Origin: JAIROC01 sp031553535
GTDB lineage: Bacteria; Bacteroidota; Bacteroidia; Bacteroidales; WCHB1-69
Direction: 5' to 3'
DNA: 64,000 nucleotides
Assembly: GCA_031553535.1 (NCBI GenBank)
Contig: JAVBLM010000031.1
Location: forward strand, 4,682-68,681
Both the position numbers and the translations under genes were made by a program. The notes under the pieces were generated by a model. The model had not been told where the DNA came from, made no database searches, and was given only the letters and a program-made list of their open reading frames with translations. Position 1 is the stretch's first letter, and each line of letters opens with the position of its first letter. Shown piece by piece: positions 54,190 through 62,754 of the stretch.

Positions 54190-54237
54190 AGGATAGAACG
54201 GATAAAATAGCTGAATAGGATAAATTCGTAGAAGTAC

Positions 54238-55530
54238 TTATACTACTTCTGCCACAGTGAAATTACTTCCTCCGACGAAAACCAGATCCTTTTCTTTTGC
54301 TGCTCGTTTTGCAGCTGAATAAGCTCTTTTGACAGAACGGTAAAGGTTGCCTTTTAATCCGAATTGTTGTGCGGTATCTTTAAGTTCAGATGCATTCAAT
54401 CCTCTTGGTATGTTTGCCTTGCAGAAATAATACATTGCATTTTTGGGTAGAATGGAAAGTATGTTTGTAATATCTTTATCATTTACCATACTTAAGACAA
54501 AATGCAGACTTTCATAAGGAACTTCGGATAGTTGCTCGATCACATAATTAATTCCTGCCAGATTATGGCCAGTATCAGCAATACAAAGCGGATGTTGTTG
54601 TAATACCTGCCATCTTCCCATTAGTCCGGTATTTATGATACAGTTCTTTATCCCATTTTTGATGCTCCTCTCAGGCAATTTTGCTTTCCCTATAATTTGA
54701 CATGCCGCAAGAATTGTTTTAAAATTGTTTACTTGGTAAGAGCCCGCTAATGGCGATATATATTTTCGTGGATGAGTATTATTATTTGATGTTGCATTAA
54801 AGTGCATATAGAATCCATTCCGGGTTAAAACGACCTTTTCTTTTTGGATTTGAAATAATTGATCTGCAAAAGTAATAGGAGCATTTCTTTCTTTTGCTAT
54901 TTGCATAAAAATAGGAGCTGTTTCGGGTTGAATTTCTCCGATTATTACAGGTATATTTTCCTTGATGATTCCTCCTTTTTCGCGGGCAATATCTTCAAGC
55001 GTGTTGCCAAGAAATTGGGTATGATCATAGCTGATATTCGTAATTATACTTAACTGTGGTGTAATTATATTGGTAGAATCCAACCGCCCTCCCATGCCAA
55101 CTTCAATAATGGCAATATCCACCTGCTTTTGTGCAAAATAGGAGAATGCCATCGCAACCGTCATTTCAAAGAAAGAAGGGTGGATTTTTTCAAAGAAATC
55201 TTTATTCTTTTGTGTAAAATCGATTACATATTGACGAGGTATTTTTTTCCCATTAATACGGATACGTTCTCTGAAATCTTTTAAATGCGGTGACGTATAT
55301 AATCCTGTCTTAAAACCCGCTTCTTGGTATATAGAGGCCAAGTTATGGGATACTGATCCTTTTCCGTTTGTTCCGGCAATATGTATTGACTTGAATTTTG
55401 TTTGAGGATGATCCAGATGTTCCATTAACGCAATTGTGTTATTTAGATTCGCTTTATATGCGGCTCCACCTATGCGTTGATAAATAGGTAAACTATTATA
55501 TAAATAGTTAATACATTCTGAATAATTCAT
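54238..55530 (-). CDS. folC: Bifunctional folylpolyglutamate/dihydrofolate synthase
   Basis: This 430-residue Mur-ligase-like protein has P-loop HIAGTNGKGSVSHNLASI near residue 50, then GLYTSPHLKDFRERI (folate loop) and AIIEVGMGGRLDSTN near 145. The catalytic region is ITNISYDHTQFLGNTLEDIAREKGGI, and the C-terminal ligase domain is from about 300 (ADTGHNLAG). It adds glutamates to folates and/or makes dihydrofolate. The downstream neighbour queD converges, and tonB lies 15 bases upstream on the same strand, possibly cotranscribed. Confidence 0.95.
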   Translation of the reverse strand: MNYSECINYLYNSLPIYQRIGGAAYKANLNNTIALMEHLDHPQTKFKSIHIAGTNGKGSVSHNLASIYQEAGFKTGLYTSPHLKDFRERIRINGKKIPRQYVIDFTQKNKDFFEKIHPSFFEMTVAMAFSYFAQKQVDIAIIEVGMGGRLDSTNIITPQLSIITNISYDHTQFLGNTLEDIAREKGGIIKENIPVIIGEIQPETAPIFMQIAKERNAPITFADQLFQIQKEKVVLTRNGFYMHFNATSNNNTHPRKYISPLAGSYQVNNFKTILAACQIIGKAKLPERSIKNGIKNCIINTGLMGRWQVLQQHPLCIADTGHNLAGINYVIEQLSEVPYESLHFVLSMVNDKDITNILSILPKNAMYYFCKANIPRGLNASELKDTAQQFGLKGNLYRSVKRAYSAAKRAAKEKDLVFVGGSNFTVAEVV

Positions 55531-55544
55531 GGAAAAATATAAGA

Positions 55545-56378
55545 TTATTGTAGCACAAACCGGTAAGTGATAACCCCTTTTTCTTCGACCTGTGCATCGG
55601 CTTTTGCCTTAAATTTGGAACGCATAGCCGCTTTTTCGCACTCTTCCCATATTTGAAGATCATTGATTGTGGTACCTTTACCACCGGCTTTTGCGTGTAC
55701 AACATTACCGTCCCTGTCTGCCCGGAAATCCACTTTAACAACCCCTTCCAAATTGTTTTTTGCATTAGGGAATTCTTTCTTAACAACACCACGACCATCT
55801 AAATAGAAATCCCCAATGCCACTTCCCGAACCGGCGCCGCTACCGCTACCGGAACCTGATCCTGAACCACTTCCGGTTCCGGAACCAAAACCTATGCCTG
55901 TGCCGGATCCCGATCCACCACCAGTCCCGGAACCGGAACCACTGCCAGTTTCGTTACCTTGAGAAGCACTACGCCTAAACAAAGCATTGGGGTTTACCGT
56001 TGGTGTTTCGCTTACTTGTGGTTGGGATTCTGTTTGTGTAGGTTGTTGCCTTGGCTGATTGGTTACAGGTTGTCTTGTTGCATTCAATGCTACAGATTCT
56101 TCAATATCTTGAGTTGCTATATTCTCTCTGGCACTGGGTGAAGATGGAGTTATTACATTAACCGTATTCGGTGATTGGGAATTTGAGCCTCCACCACCGC
56201 CTCCACCGCCGCCGCTCATGTCTACTTCTATACCGTATTCCGGGGGTGGGGGGACTTGATAGGTTAAGCCCATGAAAATAAAGCATATTAATAATAATCC
56301 ATGGAAAACCACAGTTGCTATCACTGCGATCAATTTGCGTTTCTTTTCCTGTCCGTTATCTAAAGCAATATCGTTCAT
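55545..56378 (-). CDS. TonB-family energy transducer with polyglycine and Gly-Ser linker
   Basis: This 277-residue protein has one N-terminal membrane helix (about 15-38, AVIATVVFHGLLLICFIFMG). It is followed by VPPPPEYGIEVDMS, a run of nine Gly, a Gln/Pro-rich segment and a Gly-Ser repeat linker of about 50 residues (140-195). The C-terminal ~80 residues form a TonB/TolA C-terminal domain (YLDGRGVVKKEFPNAKNNLE, then VKVDFRADRDGNVVHAK, then ITYRFVLQ). Together with ExbBD it transmits proton-motive force to outer-membrane receptors or to Tol-like partners. The gene order exbB-exbD-tonB and 6-base spacing support the role. Confidence 0.88.
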   Translation of the reverse strand: MNDIALDNGQEKKRKLIAVIATVVFHGLLLICFIFMGLTYQVPPPPEYGIEVDMSGGGGGGGGGSNSQSPNTVNVITPSSPSARENIATQDIEESVALNATRQPVTNQPRQQPTQTESQPQVSETPTVNPNALFRRSASQGNETGSGSGSGTGGGSGSGTGIGFGSGTGSGSGSGSGSGSGAGSGSGIGDFYLDGRGVVKKEFPNAKNNLEGVVKVDFRADRDGNVVHAKAGGKGTTINDLQIWEECEKAAMRSKFKAKADAQVEEKGVITYRFVLQ

Positions 56379-56384
56379 ACCGGT

Positions 56385-56816
56385 TTATTCTTTTTTGGGA
56401 GCTGTAGCTAATATTACTTTGTGTTGTCGATTTTGAACTTCGTTAATTTCATTGACCGCGTCTATAACATATACCACGTTTTGTATAGGTACACTTTTAT
56501 CGGCACGCACTACTACAGCGGCATCTATTGCGTCCTGAGACAGTCTTTCTGCAATCGCATTTCCCAGATTGTTTTCTTCTATCGCCATTAAGTCTTTTCC
56601 CTGCAATATCGAATAATCCAGGTTTTCATCTATATAGACTTCAAAGTTACGTTTTGTTGCCGTTTTACTTGAACTATTGGGAAGTAACAATTTAATAGCA
56701 TTGGGACTTACCATAGTAGAGGTGATCATGAAAAAGATGAGCAATAAAAACACAAGGTCAGCTTGCGTTGTCGTGTTAAACTCAACATTGTTTTTAAATC
56801 TCGATTGTATAGCCAT
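56385..56816 (-). CDS. exbD: ExbD/TolR-type proton-channel subunit
   Basis: This 143-residue protein has one membrane helix (about 18-40) with the essential Asp in TTTQADLVFLLLIFFMITST. The periplasmic domain (VYIDENLDYSI, then VVVRADKSVPIQNVVYVIDAVNE) is typical of ExbD/TolR. It forms the stator with the ExbB-like protein. Whether the system serves TonB receptors or the Tol envelope function cannot be told apart here. Confidence 0.93.
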   Translation of the reverse strand: MAIQSRFKNNVEFNTTTQADLVFLLLIFFMITSTMVSPNAIKLLLPNSSSKTATKRNFEVYIDENLDYSILQGKDLMAIEENNLGNAIAERLSQDAIDAAVVVRADKSVPIQNVVYVIDAVNEINEVQNRQHKVILATAPKKE

Positions 56817-56838
56817 ACTATCTCGGGTTTTAAATGGG

Positions 56839-57528
56839 TTAATTTGCCGGTTCGTGCAACAGATCCATAAATTCGGATGAGCGCATTTCCAGTAAAAGAA
56901 TTACCTTGCTTATTTTGGATATAAGTACGTTGTAACAAACATAGCCTATAATCCCTACTACCAACCCGCTTACGGTGGTTATCAGTGCCGTATAAATTCC
57001 ACTCGCCAGATCTGTGATCTCCAGATTATTTCCTGAGTTTGCCATATCATGAAAAGCAATGATCATTCCGATTACTGTTCCCAAGAAACCAAGCATCGGT
57101 GCAATGCTGGCCATGGTAGTAATATAGCCTATTCCTTTTTCCAACCGGGCTACTTCCATTTGGCCTACATTGCTGATCGTTTCATTGATATCATTTAACG
57201 GTTTTCCCAAACGGGATAGACCTTTTTCAACCATACGGGCAATAGGGGTATTTGTTGCTTTACAAAGAGCTACAGCGGAATCCAACCGATTATGGTGAAT
57301 AAAATCACGAATGTTATTCATGAAATTTACGTCTTCTTTACCTGCTTTATTTATAGCCAGATATCTGTCAACAAAAATATAGATAATAATAACTGACATG
57401 ATTAATAAAGGAATGGTTATATAGATACTTCCTCTATCGAATAAAAGAGACAAAATATTTAATTTTTCCTCATGAGGAACGATAACTTCTGCTACTGCTT
57501 CTGCTTGTAAAAGAATTGTTTGTAACAT
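56839..57528 (-). CDS. exbB: ExbB/TolQ/MotA-type proton-channel subunit
   Basis: This 229-residue protein has three membrane helices (about 35-55, 135-160, 175-195). The MotA/TolQ/ExbB core is GIGYITTMASIAPMLGFLGTVIGMIIAF with the conserved Thr-Val-Gly, followed by ITDLASGIYTALITTVSGLVVGIIGYV. It forms the channel that powers the TonB homologue. It heads the exbB-exbD-tonB unit, and a promoter box lies 28 bases before its ATG. Confidence 0.94.
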   Translation of the reverse strand: MLQTILLQAEAVAEVIVPHEEKLNILSLLFDRGSIYITIPLLIMSVIIIYIFVDRYLAINKAGKEDVNFMNNIRDFIHHNRLDSAVALCKATNTPIARMVEKGLSRLGKPLNDINETISNVGQMEVARLEKGIGYITTMASIAPMLGFLGTVIGMIIAFHDMANSGNNLEITDLASGIYTALITTVSGLVVGIIGYVCYNVLISKISKVILLLEMRSSEFMDLLHEPAN

Positions 57529-57555
57529 ATTAATTTAAAGTTTAAGTAATAAATA

Positions 57556-57563
57556 CAAAGATA
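57556..57563 (-). promoter_or_regulatory. -7 promoter box of exbB-exbD-tonB
   Basis: The minus strand reads TATCTTTG (TAnnTTTG). The rest of 57564-57923 holds no gene I can support; a 39-codon frame at 57778 is probably chance. Confidence 0.5.
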
Positions 57564-57923
57564 GATGTGTGTTTGGTGAGTATAATATCTTTCTATGATT
57601 ATTTATGAACATTCTCTTGTTGAATTCTATAACCGAACGAATCTGAATTTTATTGCTTGTTTTTCACCCTTACGAATAAGTAGCGAAGCCATACCAGTAA
57701 GTTTAATTGTAAATTATGGAAAGAAAGTGAATGAGTGAACAAGTAAACAAGATAATAAGTAACTTCTATAAAGTACTATGAAAAGAACAATATTAGCGGA
57801 AAATATTCCTGAAAGTACGCTGCCGGTTTCCGGATCACTTTCGGGAACTTCCGGCGTTCATTTTATGGGACAATATCCCCCACAGGGGAAAATATAAATA
57901 GTAATCATTCGATTTTATAAACC

Positions 57924-58236
57924 ATGAAAATTAAATCTATTGATAATCCCAGTTTATGTAACGATGAACATTTCCAGTTTCACACCGAAGTAAAAGATTT
58001 AGTTAATCTATCGATTGCCGAAATATTGAAAATCGCGATACCATTCCAAGAGATCTTTTCCCTGTTTTCAAAAGGAAGATGAATGTTTAACGTTGACCCT
58101 CAAAAACTATTTTATTCAAATGCTGGTAGTGATGGATGCAGTACCGGAACGTATTGAACTTGGTTTCGTCGAAGTGATCAAAGCTCGTATTTATCATCCG
58201 GAACCGGAAGTAGTTATTGTAATAAAAATGGTGTAG
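57924..58236 (+). pseudogene. Frameshifted DUF6261-like gene fragment
   Basis: The first frame, from ATG 57924, gives MKIKSIDNPSLCNDEHFQFH, which matches the DUF6261 start, then stops at 58082. If one A is removed from the A4 run near 58070, the reading continues as FSKEDECLTL, the expected next DUF6261 segment, in the frame that ends at 58236. The remainder (VVMDAVPERIELGFVEVIKA) does not look like DUF6261, so the gene is also truncated or fused to other debris. A DUF6261 C-terminal part lies at the right window edge. Intact members are common Bacteroidota proteins of unknown function. Confidence 0.65.
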
Positions 58237-58330
58237 CTTAATATGGAAACATTCTACAATTCTACAATAATTTATTTATATTGAATTATTTTGATTTTAC
58301 TTTAATTTATTGTCAATAAAACAAATGGAT

Positions 58331-58338
58331 TAATTTTG
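58331..58338 (+). promoter_or_regulatory. -7 promoter box of the 58414 gene
   Basis: TAATTTTG (TAnnTTTG), 75 bases before the ATG at 58414. Confidence 0.4.
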
Positions 58339-58413
58339 GTTTGCATGGCACATGAATTGAATTAATTTTTATTAGAAAAACATTAGTTTTATTAACAATA
58401 AAAATTATTTATT

Positions 58414-58743
58414 ATGAAACGTATTATTTTGTCAGTCGCAATGGTTACAGGAATTTGTTTTTTCTGCAATGCGCAAACGCAACAAGCTACTCAAGCTGCA
58501 AACAAAACGGAAGTACAGTCCACCGTAGTGCAATCGAAAAATGATGGCTTCAAAGAGGTGAAAATGGAAAACCTAAATCCAAAAGTTCAAGAAGCAATCA
58601 ATAAAAATTACGCTACTTTAAAAGTGAAATCCCTTGCTTATAATGCAGAGAAAAAATTGACTAAAGTAACATTTGTTTCTACTTCTGCAAATCAACCTGA
58701 AAAGATCGTTATTCTTAACGAAGAAGGAAAAGAACAAAAATAA
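58414..58743 (+). CDS. Small secreted protein of unknown family
   Basis: This 109-residue protein has a clear signal peptide ending near CNAQ (MKRIILSVAMVTGICFFCNAQ). The mature part starts with a Gln/Ala/Thr-rich stretch, then FKEVKMENLNPKVQEAINKNY and a strand pair (LKVKSLAYNAEKKLTKVTFV) that resembles PepSY-like periplasmic proteins, though it is too short for certainty. It is monocistronic with a strong terminator. Confidence 0.75.
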   Translation: MKRIILSVAMVTGICFFCNAQTQQATQAANKTEVQSTVVQSKNDGFKEVKMENLNPKVQEAINKNYATLKVKSLAYNAEKKLTKVTFVSTSANQPEKIVILNEEGKEQK

Positions 58744-58776
58744 TAGACAAAGTTCACTTGAGTAAAATTGATTGAT

Positions 58777-58812
58777 AGCCGGAACAATCTTTTGTATTGT
58801 TCCGGCTTTTTC
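58777..58812 (+). terminator. Terminator of the 58414 gene
   Basis: The stem AGCCGGAACAAT/ATTGTTCCGGCT with a CTTTTGT loop, then T-rich. Confidence 0.9.
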
Positions 58813-58819
58813 TATGAAA

Positions 58820-59171
58820 TTGTCAAAAGTTGGCCTTGGAGATTAACTCCGTTGAGCTCGCAAGTTCGGTTGGTTGGGTTCGCCCAACCCTTCTGGTTTC
58901 GTCCCTCGCAATGAAGGTCTTAATCAATATATTGCCGTCATGCTGAACTTGTTTCAGCATCCCCTGCATAAAAGCAAAAAGCGAGGGGAGTAGCTCGACT
59001 TAAGAGCCTCGCTGCTCTCACATGTTTCGCCTTCGGATGCGGATCAAGTCTGCAATGACGCACTTCCGTCATCTCTGAGGAGTGAGGTACGAGCGACGTG
59101 GCAACCGGGTTTACGAGTTCGGCGAAGCCAATCCCTAACAAAAAAGCGATCTTTGCTTCAACTTTTGACAA
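58820..59171. repeat. 352-bp element with 13-bp inverted ends TTGTCAAAAGTTG
   Basis: TTGTCAAAAGTTG at 58820-58832 is the perfect inverse of CAACTTTTGACAA at 59159-59171. The same end sequence bounds the 133-bp palindromic element at 62755. The interior is GC-richer and is a patchwork: it has the GTTGAGCTCGCAAGTTCG repeat (near 58850), CCCTCGCAATGA, CATGCTGAACTTGTTTCAGCATC, and CAATGACGCACTTCCGTCAT. The 77-codon minus ORF over it is not trusted. Confidence 0.7.
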
Positions 59172-59192
59172 CTTCTATACTAGTAACTTCTT

Positions 59193-60098
59193 CTAAATTT
59201 TAATACTGTCGAAATTCTTCCCGAAAACTCCCGACACCTTGGCAACGGAAAAAAAAGCTTCCTGATCGGATTCATTGATGATTTTCATGATTTCAGACTT
59301 ATCCTGCTTGCGTGCAATAACCACTAATACATTCTGTTCGCTTTTAGAATACCATCCTTCTCCTTTGAGTATCGTTACTCCCCGTTTTATTTCTTCACCT
59401 ATGCGGTCGGCAATAAGTTTGTTGTTTTTGGAAAAGACCATGATTTGATAAGACTGTTTATTTCCTTCAATGACAGTATCTAATGTATAGGAAAATACTC
59501 CCATAATTACATATCCGTAGACTACTATTTCAATACGCTCTTGAATAGATAAATCAGTAAACACAAAAAATGAGCTTCCGATAATTAAAACGTCCAGATA
59601 CAAAATAACCCGGCCGGGGCTTACATTATAATATTTAGTAATAATTAAAGCTATAATATCTGTCCCCCCTGAATTACCTCCGTTTGAAAAGGCAATACCA
59701 ATACCAAGCCCGGATAGCATCGCACCTATTAAAGCACACATGAATTTATTGTCTGTGATAATAGGGTCCTGGATCAGGTTCTGCAGTAGAATAAAGAACA
59801 ATGAACTGATAACTATACCATAGATTGTATTGATCCCAAACTTGGCTCCTAAAATCTTCATGGCGATTAAGATCAGGATGGCATTTAAGACCAAGTTCGA
59901 ATATCCGACCTGAATCATTTTTCCGGTAGCATAATAAATAAGTGTTGAAACACCTGTTATTCCTCCTCCCAATATGCCGGAAGGGATAAGAAATCCCGAC
60001 CAGGCAAAAGCATATAAAAATAAACCAATCGTTATAAACAGATAACTCCGAATATTTTTTAAAATAACCGATTCCTTCTTTTTAGTAATGGCACGCAT
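59193..60098 (-). CDS. YitT-family membrane protein (DUF161/DUF2179)
   Basis: This 301-residue protein has five or six membrane helices over residues 12-190, with GGGITGVSTLIYYATG and IAFSNGGNSGGTDIIALII, the typical YitT glycine motifs. The C-terminal DUF2179 domain is cytoplasmic (about 215-300: YQIMVFSKNNKLIADRI, then GVTILKGEGWYSKSEQ, then VARKQDKSEIMKIINESDQEAF). Its function is not established; a transporter or membrane sensor is likely. ATG 60098 is used; its -7 box is 123 bases upstream. Confidence 0.9.
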   Translation of the reverse strand: MRAITKKKESVILKNIRSYLFITIGLFLYAFAWSGFLIPSGILGGGITGVSTLIYYATGKMIQVGYSNLVLNAILILIAMKILGAKFGINTIYGIVISSLFFILLQNLIQDPIITDNKFMCALIGAMLSGLGIGIAFSNGGNSGGTDIIALIITKYYNVSPGRVILYLDVLIIGSSFFVFTDLSIQERIEIVVYGYVIMGVFSYTLDTVIEGNKQSYQIMVFSKNNKLIADRIGEEIKRGVTILKGEGWYSKSEQNVLVVIARKQDKSEIMKIINESDQEAFFSVAKVSGVFGKNFDSIKI

Positions 60099-60221
60099 GA
60101 TTATATGTATTAGACAAAAAGCTTAAAAAGCATCAAAGGGATATTCCCAATGCTGAAATATTATTATAAATTAACTATTTTAATTGATTCCTAACCTGAT
60201 ACCGAACTGTAACTATGCGGG

Positions 60222-60229
60222 CAAAGATA
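60222..60229 (-). promoter_or_regulatory. -7 promoter box of the YitT-family gene
   Basis: The minus strand reads TATCTTTG (TAnnTTTG). No other feature was recognised in the 60099-60467 divergent gap except the box at 60415. Confidence 0.45.
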
Positions 60230-60414
60230 ATACATTTTATCATGCCAACGGGTAAATAAAAATTCATCGGAATAATTTATTATTCAGGAAAAATACTGCG
60301 ATGATTTTGTTTTAAGTTGATGTAGTAGAGTAGTAATAAGAAATTATCTTGCCGTTTTTAGTGCGAATTTTGTCCCTTTCAATAAAAAAGAAGTATTTGC
60401 TTTAAATATTCTAA

Positions 60415-60422
60415 TACTTTTG
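60415..60422 (+). promoter_or_regulatory. -7 promoter box of the ECF-flavodoxin-tat cluster
   Basis: TACTTTTG (TAnnTTTG), with a TTTG 15 bases upstream of it, 45 bases before the ATG at 60468. No riboswitch is recognisable in the short leader. Confidence 0.5.
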
Positions 60423-60467
60423 TATCGAGGATGCGAGTTTCAATACTAAATATTAAATTTTTTAAAT

Positions 60468-60983
60468 ATGGATACTACAATCAAATTATATTCGCTTTCA
60501 TATAAGCAGGTGAAGACTTATTTAATTGCTGCGGTTTTGATAGCCGGCAATATATTGCTGCCATGGTTGTGTCATTTTATACCGCAGGGCGGATTGATAT
60601 TCCTTCCGATCTATTTTTTTACACTTTTCGGGGCATATAAATACGGGTTAAAAGCAGGCTTGTTGATAGCTGTTCTTTCCCCTGTTCTTAATCATTTGCT
60701 TACAGGCATGCCTCCGGTAGCTATGTTGCCGGTAATATTGATTAAATCCTGTTTGCTGGCCATTGCCGCTGCTTATGCCGCAAAACGTTTTCAGAAAATC
60801 TCTATCTTACTTCTTGTGGGGATAGTTGTATTCTACCAACTTATAGGATTGCTTTTTGAATGGATTATATCGGGCAGTTTCTATATGGCAACACAGGATT
60901 TACGCCTTGCTATTCCGGGAATGATCATACAGGTATTTGGCATTTATGGCATCCTGAAGTTAATGACTAAATACGGATATTGA
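60468..60983 (+). CDS. ECF transporter substrate-binding (S) component
   Basis: This 171-residue protein has about six membrane helices and few charges. The opening LYSLSYKQVKTYLIAAVLIAGN and the FFTLFGAYKYGLKAGLLIAV and LLTGMPPVAMLPVIL blocks fit the S components of energy-coupling factor vitamin transporters common in Bacteroidota. The substrate cannot be told; the genes for the shared T and ATPase subunits are not nearby, so it probably uses a common module (group II). The flavodoxin lipoprotein starts 65 bases downstream. Confidence 0.8.
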   Translation: MDTTIKLYSLSYKQVKTYLIAAVLIAGNILLPWLCHFIPQGGLIFLPIYFFTLFGAYKYGLKAGLLIAVLSPVLNHLLTGMPPVAMLPVILIKSCLLAIAAAYAAKRFQKISILLLVGIVVFYQLIGLLFEWIISGSFYMATQDLRLAIPGMIIQVFGIYGILKLMTKYGY

Positions 60984-61047
60984 TCCATTGCGGTATTGTA
61001 ATTATAAAAACAGAAATAAAATTATAAACTTATTTAATCAGACAAAT

Positions 61048-61623
61048 ATGCAAACAAAACAGTTCTTATTATCAGTTGCGATTATGTCTCTGATGGCCGG
61101 TTGTGCCCAGGGGCAACAACAATCTTCAAAATCTACGGAAGGAAAGAAAATTCTTGTGGTTTATTATTCATGGGGTGGAAATACCCGTGAGGTTGCCAAT
61201 CAAATTCAGAAGACTACAGGAGGTGATATTTTTGAAATAGTACCGGTTACCCCTTATCCAAGCGATTATCAAGCATGTGTAGACCAGGCGAAGAAAGAGA
61301 TTGCTGATGGAGTTAAACCTCCATTGAAATCGAATGGGGCTGATACAGAGTCATACGACATTATTTTTGTAGGAACACCTAACTGGTGGAGCACCATTGC
61401 ACCGCCTGTTGCTACATTTTTATCGGAAAACAACCTTGCCGGAAAGACTATTGTGCCCTTTTGCACACATGGCGGTGGACGGGAAGCACAATGCTTTACC
61501 GATATGGCTAAATTGTGCCCGAAGTCAACAATGCTCAATGGACTTGTTGTACCCGGCAACAGGGCAAAGGAGTATCAAAATGAAGTTGATAAGTGGTTGA
61601 AAGATATTCAGGTTGTTAAATAA
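61048..61623 (+). CDS. Exported flavodoxin-like lipoprotein
   Basis: ATG 61048 gives 191 residues with lipoprotein signal MQTKQFLLSVAIMSLMAGC (Cys19); the frame opens at 60988 but the earlier part is not signal-like. The mature protein is a flavodoxin: phosphate loop ILVVYYSWGGNTREVA, then YDIIFVGTPNWWSTIAPPV, then IVPFCTHGGG, three loops that surround FMN. This matches the flavodoxin_4-like family. As a lipoprotein it would act outside the cytoplasm, where free FMN is scarce. The signal lacks a twin-arginine motif even though tatA and tatC follow. It may be a redox partner or a flavin-binding protein. Confidence 0.88.
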   Translation: MQTKQFLLSVAIMSLMAGCAQGQQQSSKSTEGKKILVVYYSWGGNTREVANQIQKTTGGDIFEIVPVTPYPSDYQACVDQAKKEIADGVKPPLKSNGADTESYDIIFVGTPNWWSTIAPPVATFLSENNLAGKTIVPFCTHGGGREAQCFTDMAKLCPKSTMLNGLVVPGNRAKEYQNEVDKWLKDIQVVK

Positions 61624-61639
61624 ATAATTGCATAAAGTT

Positions 61640-61843
61640 ATGGTACCATTATTTATGGGCCTTGGAGGCCCTGAAATTATTCTCATTGTTCTGGTTGTTT
61701 TACTTCTTTTCGGAGGGAAAAAAATACCGGAAATGATGAAAGGTTTAGGCAAGGGAGTAAAAAGCTTCAAAGACGGTGTTAACGGATTGGAGGATGTTAC
61801 AGATTCTAAGAAATCGACTACCGACGAAACTAAAAAAGAATAG
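61640..61843 (+). CDS. tatA: Twin-arginine translocase subunit TatA
   Basis: ATG 61640 gives 67 residues (MVPLFMGLGGPEIILIVLVV) with the single membrane helix, the FGGKKIPEMMKGLGKGVKSFK amphipathic helix and an acidic tail. A TTG 12 bases upstream also opens the frame but is not needed. It forms the pore of the Tat system, which exports folded proteins. It lies 16 bases after the flavodoxin gene and 24 bases before tatC; no tatB is present, as in minimal Tat systems. Confidence 0.95.
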   Translation: MVPLFMGLGGPEIILIVLVVLLLFGGKKIPEMMKGLGKGVKSFKDGVNGLEDVTDSKKSTTDETKKE

Positions 61844-61867
61844 ACCTATATTGTTTTGGACGATAAA

Positions 61868-62674
61868 ATGACATTCTGGGATCACCTTGACGATTTGCGC
61901 AAAACGCTTGTTCAACCTATTATTGTCTTATCGGTGCTTACGGTAGCGATTTTCCTGCTTAAAGAACCGGTGTTCGATATTATCCTGGCCCCGAATTCGA
62001 CAGGTTTTATTACATATAAGTTCAGCGATTTCTTTTCATTAGCAAGTCCTCAAGGGAATTCCCAGTATGTTTTCGTCCAGTTAATCAATACGGAACTTGC
62101 ATCCCAGTTTCTGGTGCATATGAAGGTTTCCTTCTATGTGGCTTTGGTGCTGGCGATGCCTTTTATATTTTATAAATTATACCAATTCATAGCCCCAGGC
62201 TTATATAAGAACGAAAGGAAATATTCGACCCTGGTATTAGTTTTTTCATTTTTTTCATTTTTCACAGGTTTGCTTATTAGTTATTTCGTGATATTTCCTT
62301 TCTCTTTTCGTTTTCTGGCCAGTTACCAGGTCAGCGCTGAGGTCAATAATATGATCTCGCTTAGTTCATACATCGGCACGTTGATCACGCTTTCCCTGTT
62401 GATGGGCCTCTTTTTTGAATTGCCGGTCATGTCATGGTTGCTTTCAAAATTAGGGATTATCCATGCAGCCGTTTTGAAGAAATACCGGCGGCATGCCGTT
62501 ATAATTATCCTGATTATCTCTGCAATCATAACACCTACAACGGATATTTTTACATTGCTTCTGGTCTCTGTTCCGATTATCCTGCTTTATGAATTAAGTA
62601 TTCTCATTGTCCGGATAGGAGAGAGGAAGAAGAGAATCGCTATGGCAAAGGAAGCTAAATTAGTACACAGTTAA
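61868..62674 (+). CDS. tatC: Twin-arginine translocase subunit TatC
   Basis: ATG 61868 gives 268 residues beginning MTFWDHLDDLRKTLVQPIIV, the family start; a TTG at 61856 would add four residues. About six membrane helices follow. Conserved features are the N-terminal Glu/Asp-Leu-Arg block, the QFIAPGLYKNERKYSTL loop with the Pro-Gly, and FFTGLLISYFVIFP. It binds the twin-arginine signal. Together with TatA it forms a minimal system. Confidence 0.95.
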   Translation: MTFWDHLDDLRKTLVQPIIVLSVLTVAIFLLKEPVFDIILAPNSTGFITYKFSDFFSLASPQGNSQYVFVQLINTELASQFLVHMKVSFYVALVLAMPFIFYKLYQFIAPGLYKNERKYSTLVLVFSFFSFFTGLLISYFVIFPFSFRFLASYQVSAEVNNMISLSSYIGTLITLSLLMGLFFELPVMSWLLSKLGIIHAAVLKKYRRHAVIIILIISAIITPTTDIFTLLLVSVPIILLYELSILIVRIGERKKRIAMAKEAKLVHS

Positions 62675-62754
62675 GCAGAAATATATTTTTTGCTATCTTT
62701 CACTCTTATTAAAATTTATATATCTATCTTTGCATATTATATATGGTAATCTAT

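Noticed and set aside
58938..59171. 77-codon minus-strand ORF
   Set aside because: It lies wholly in the patchwork element 58820-59171 and reads across known repeat motifs.
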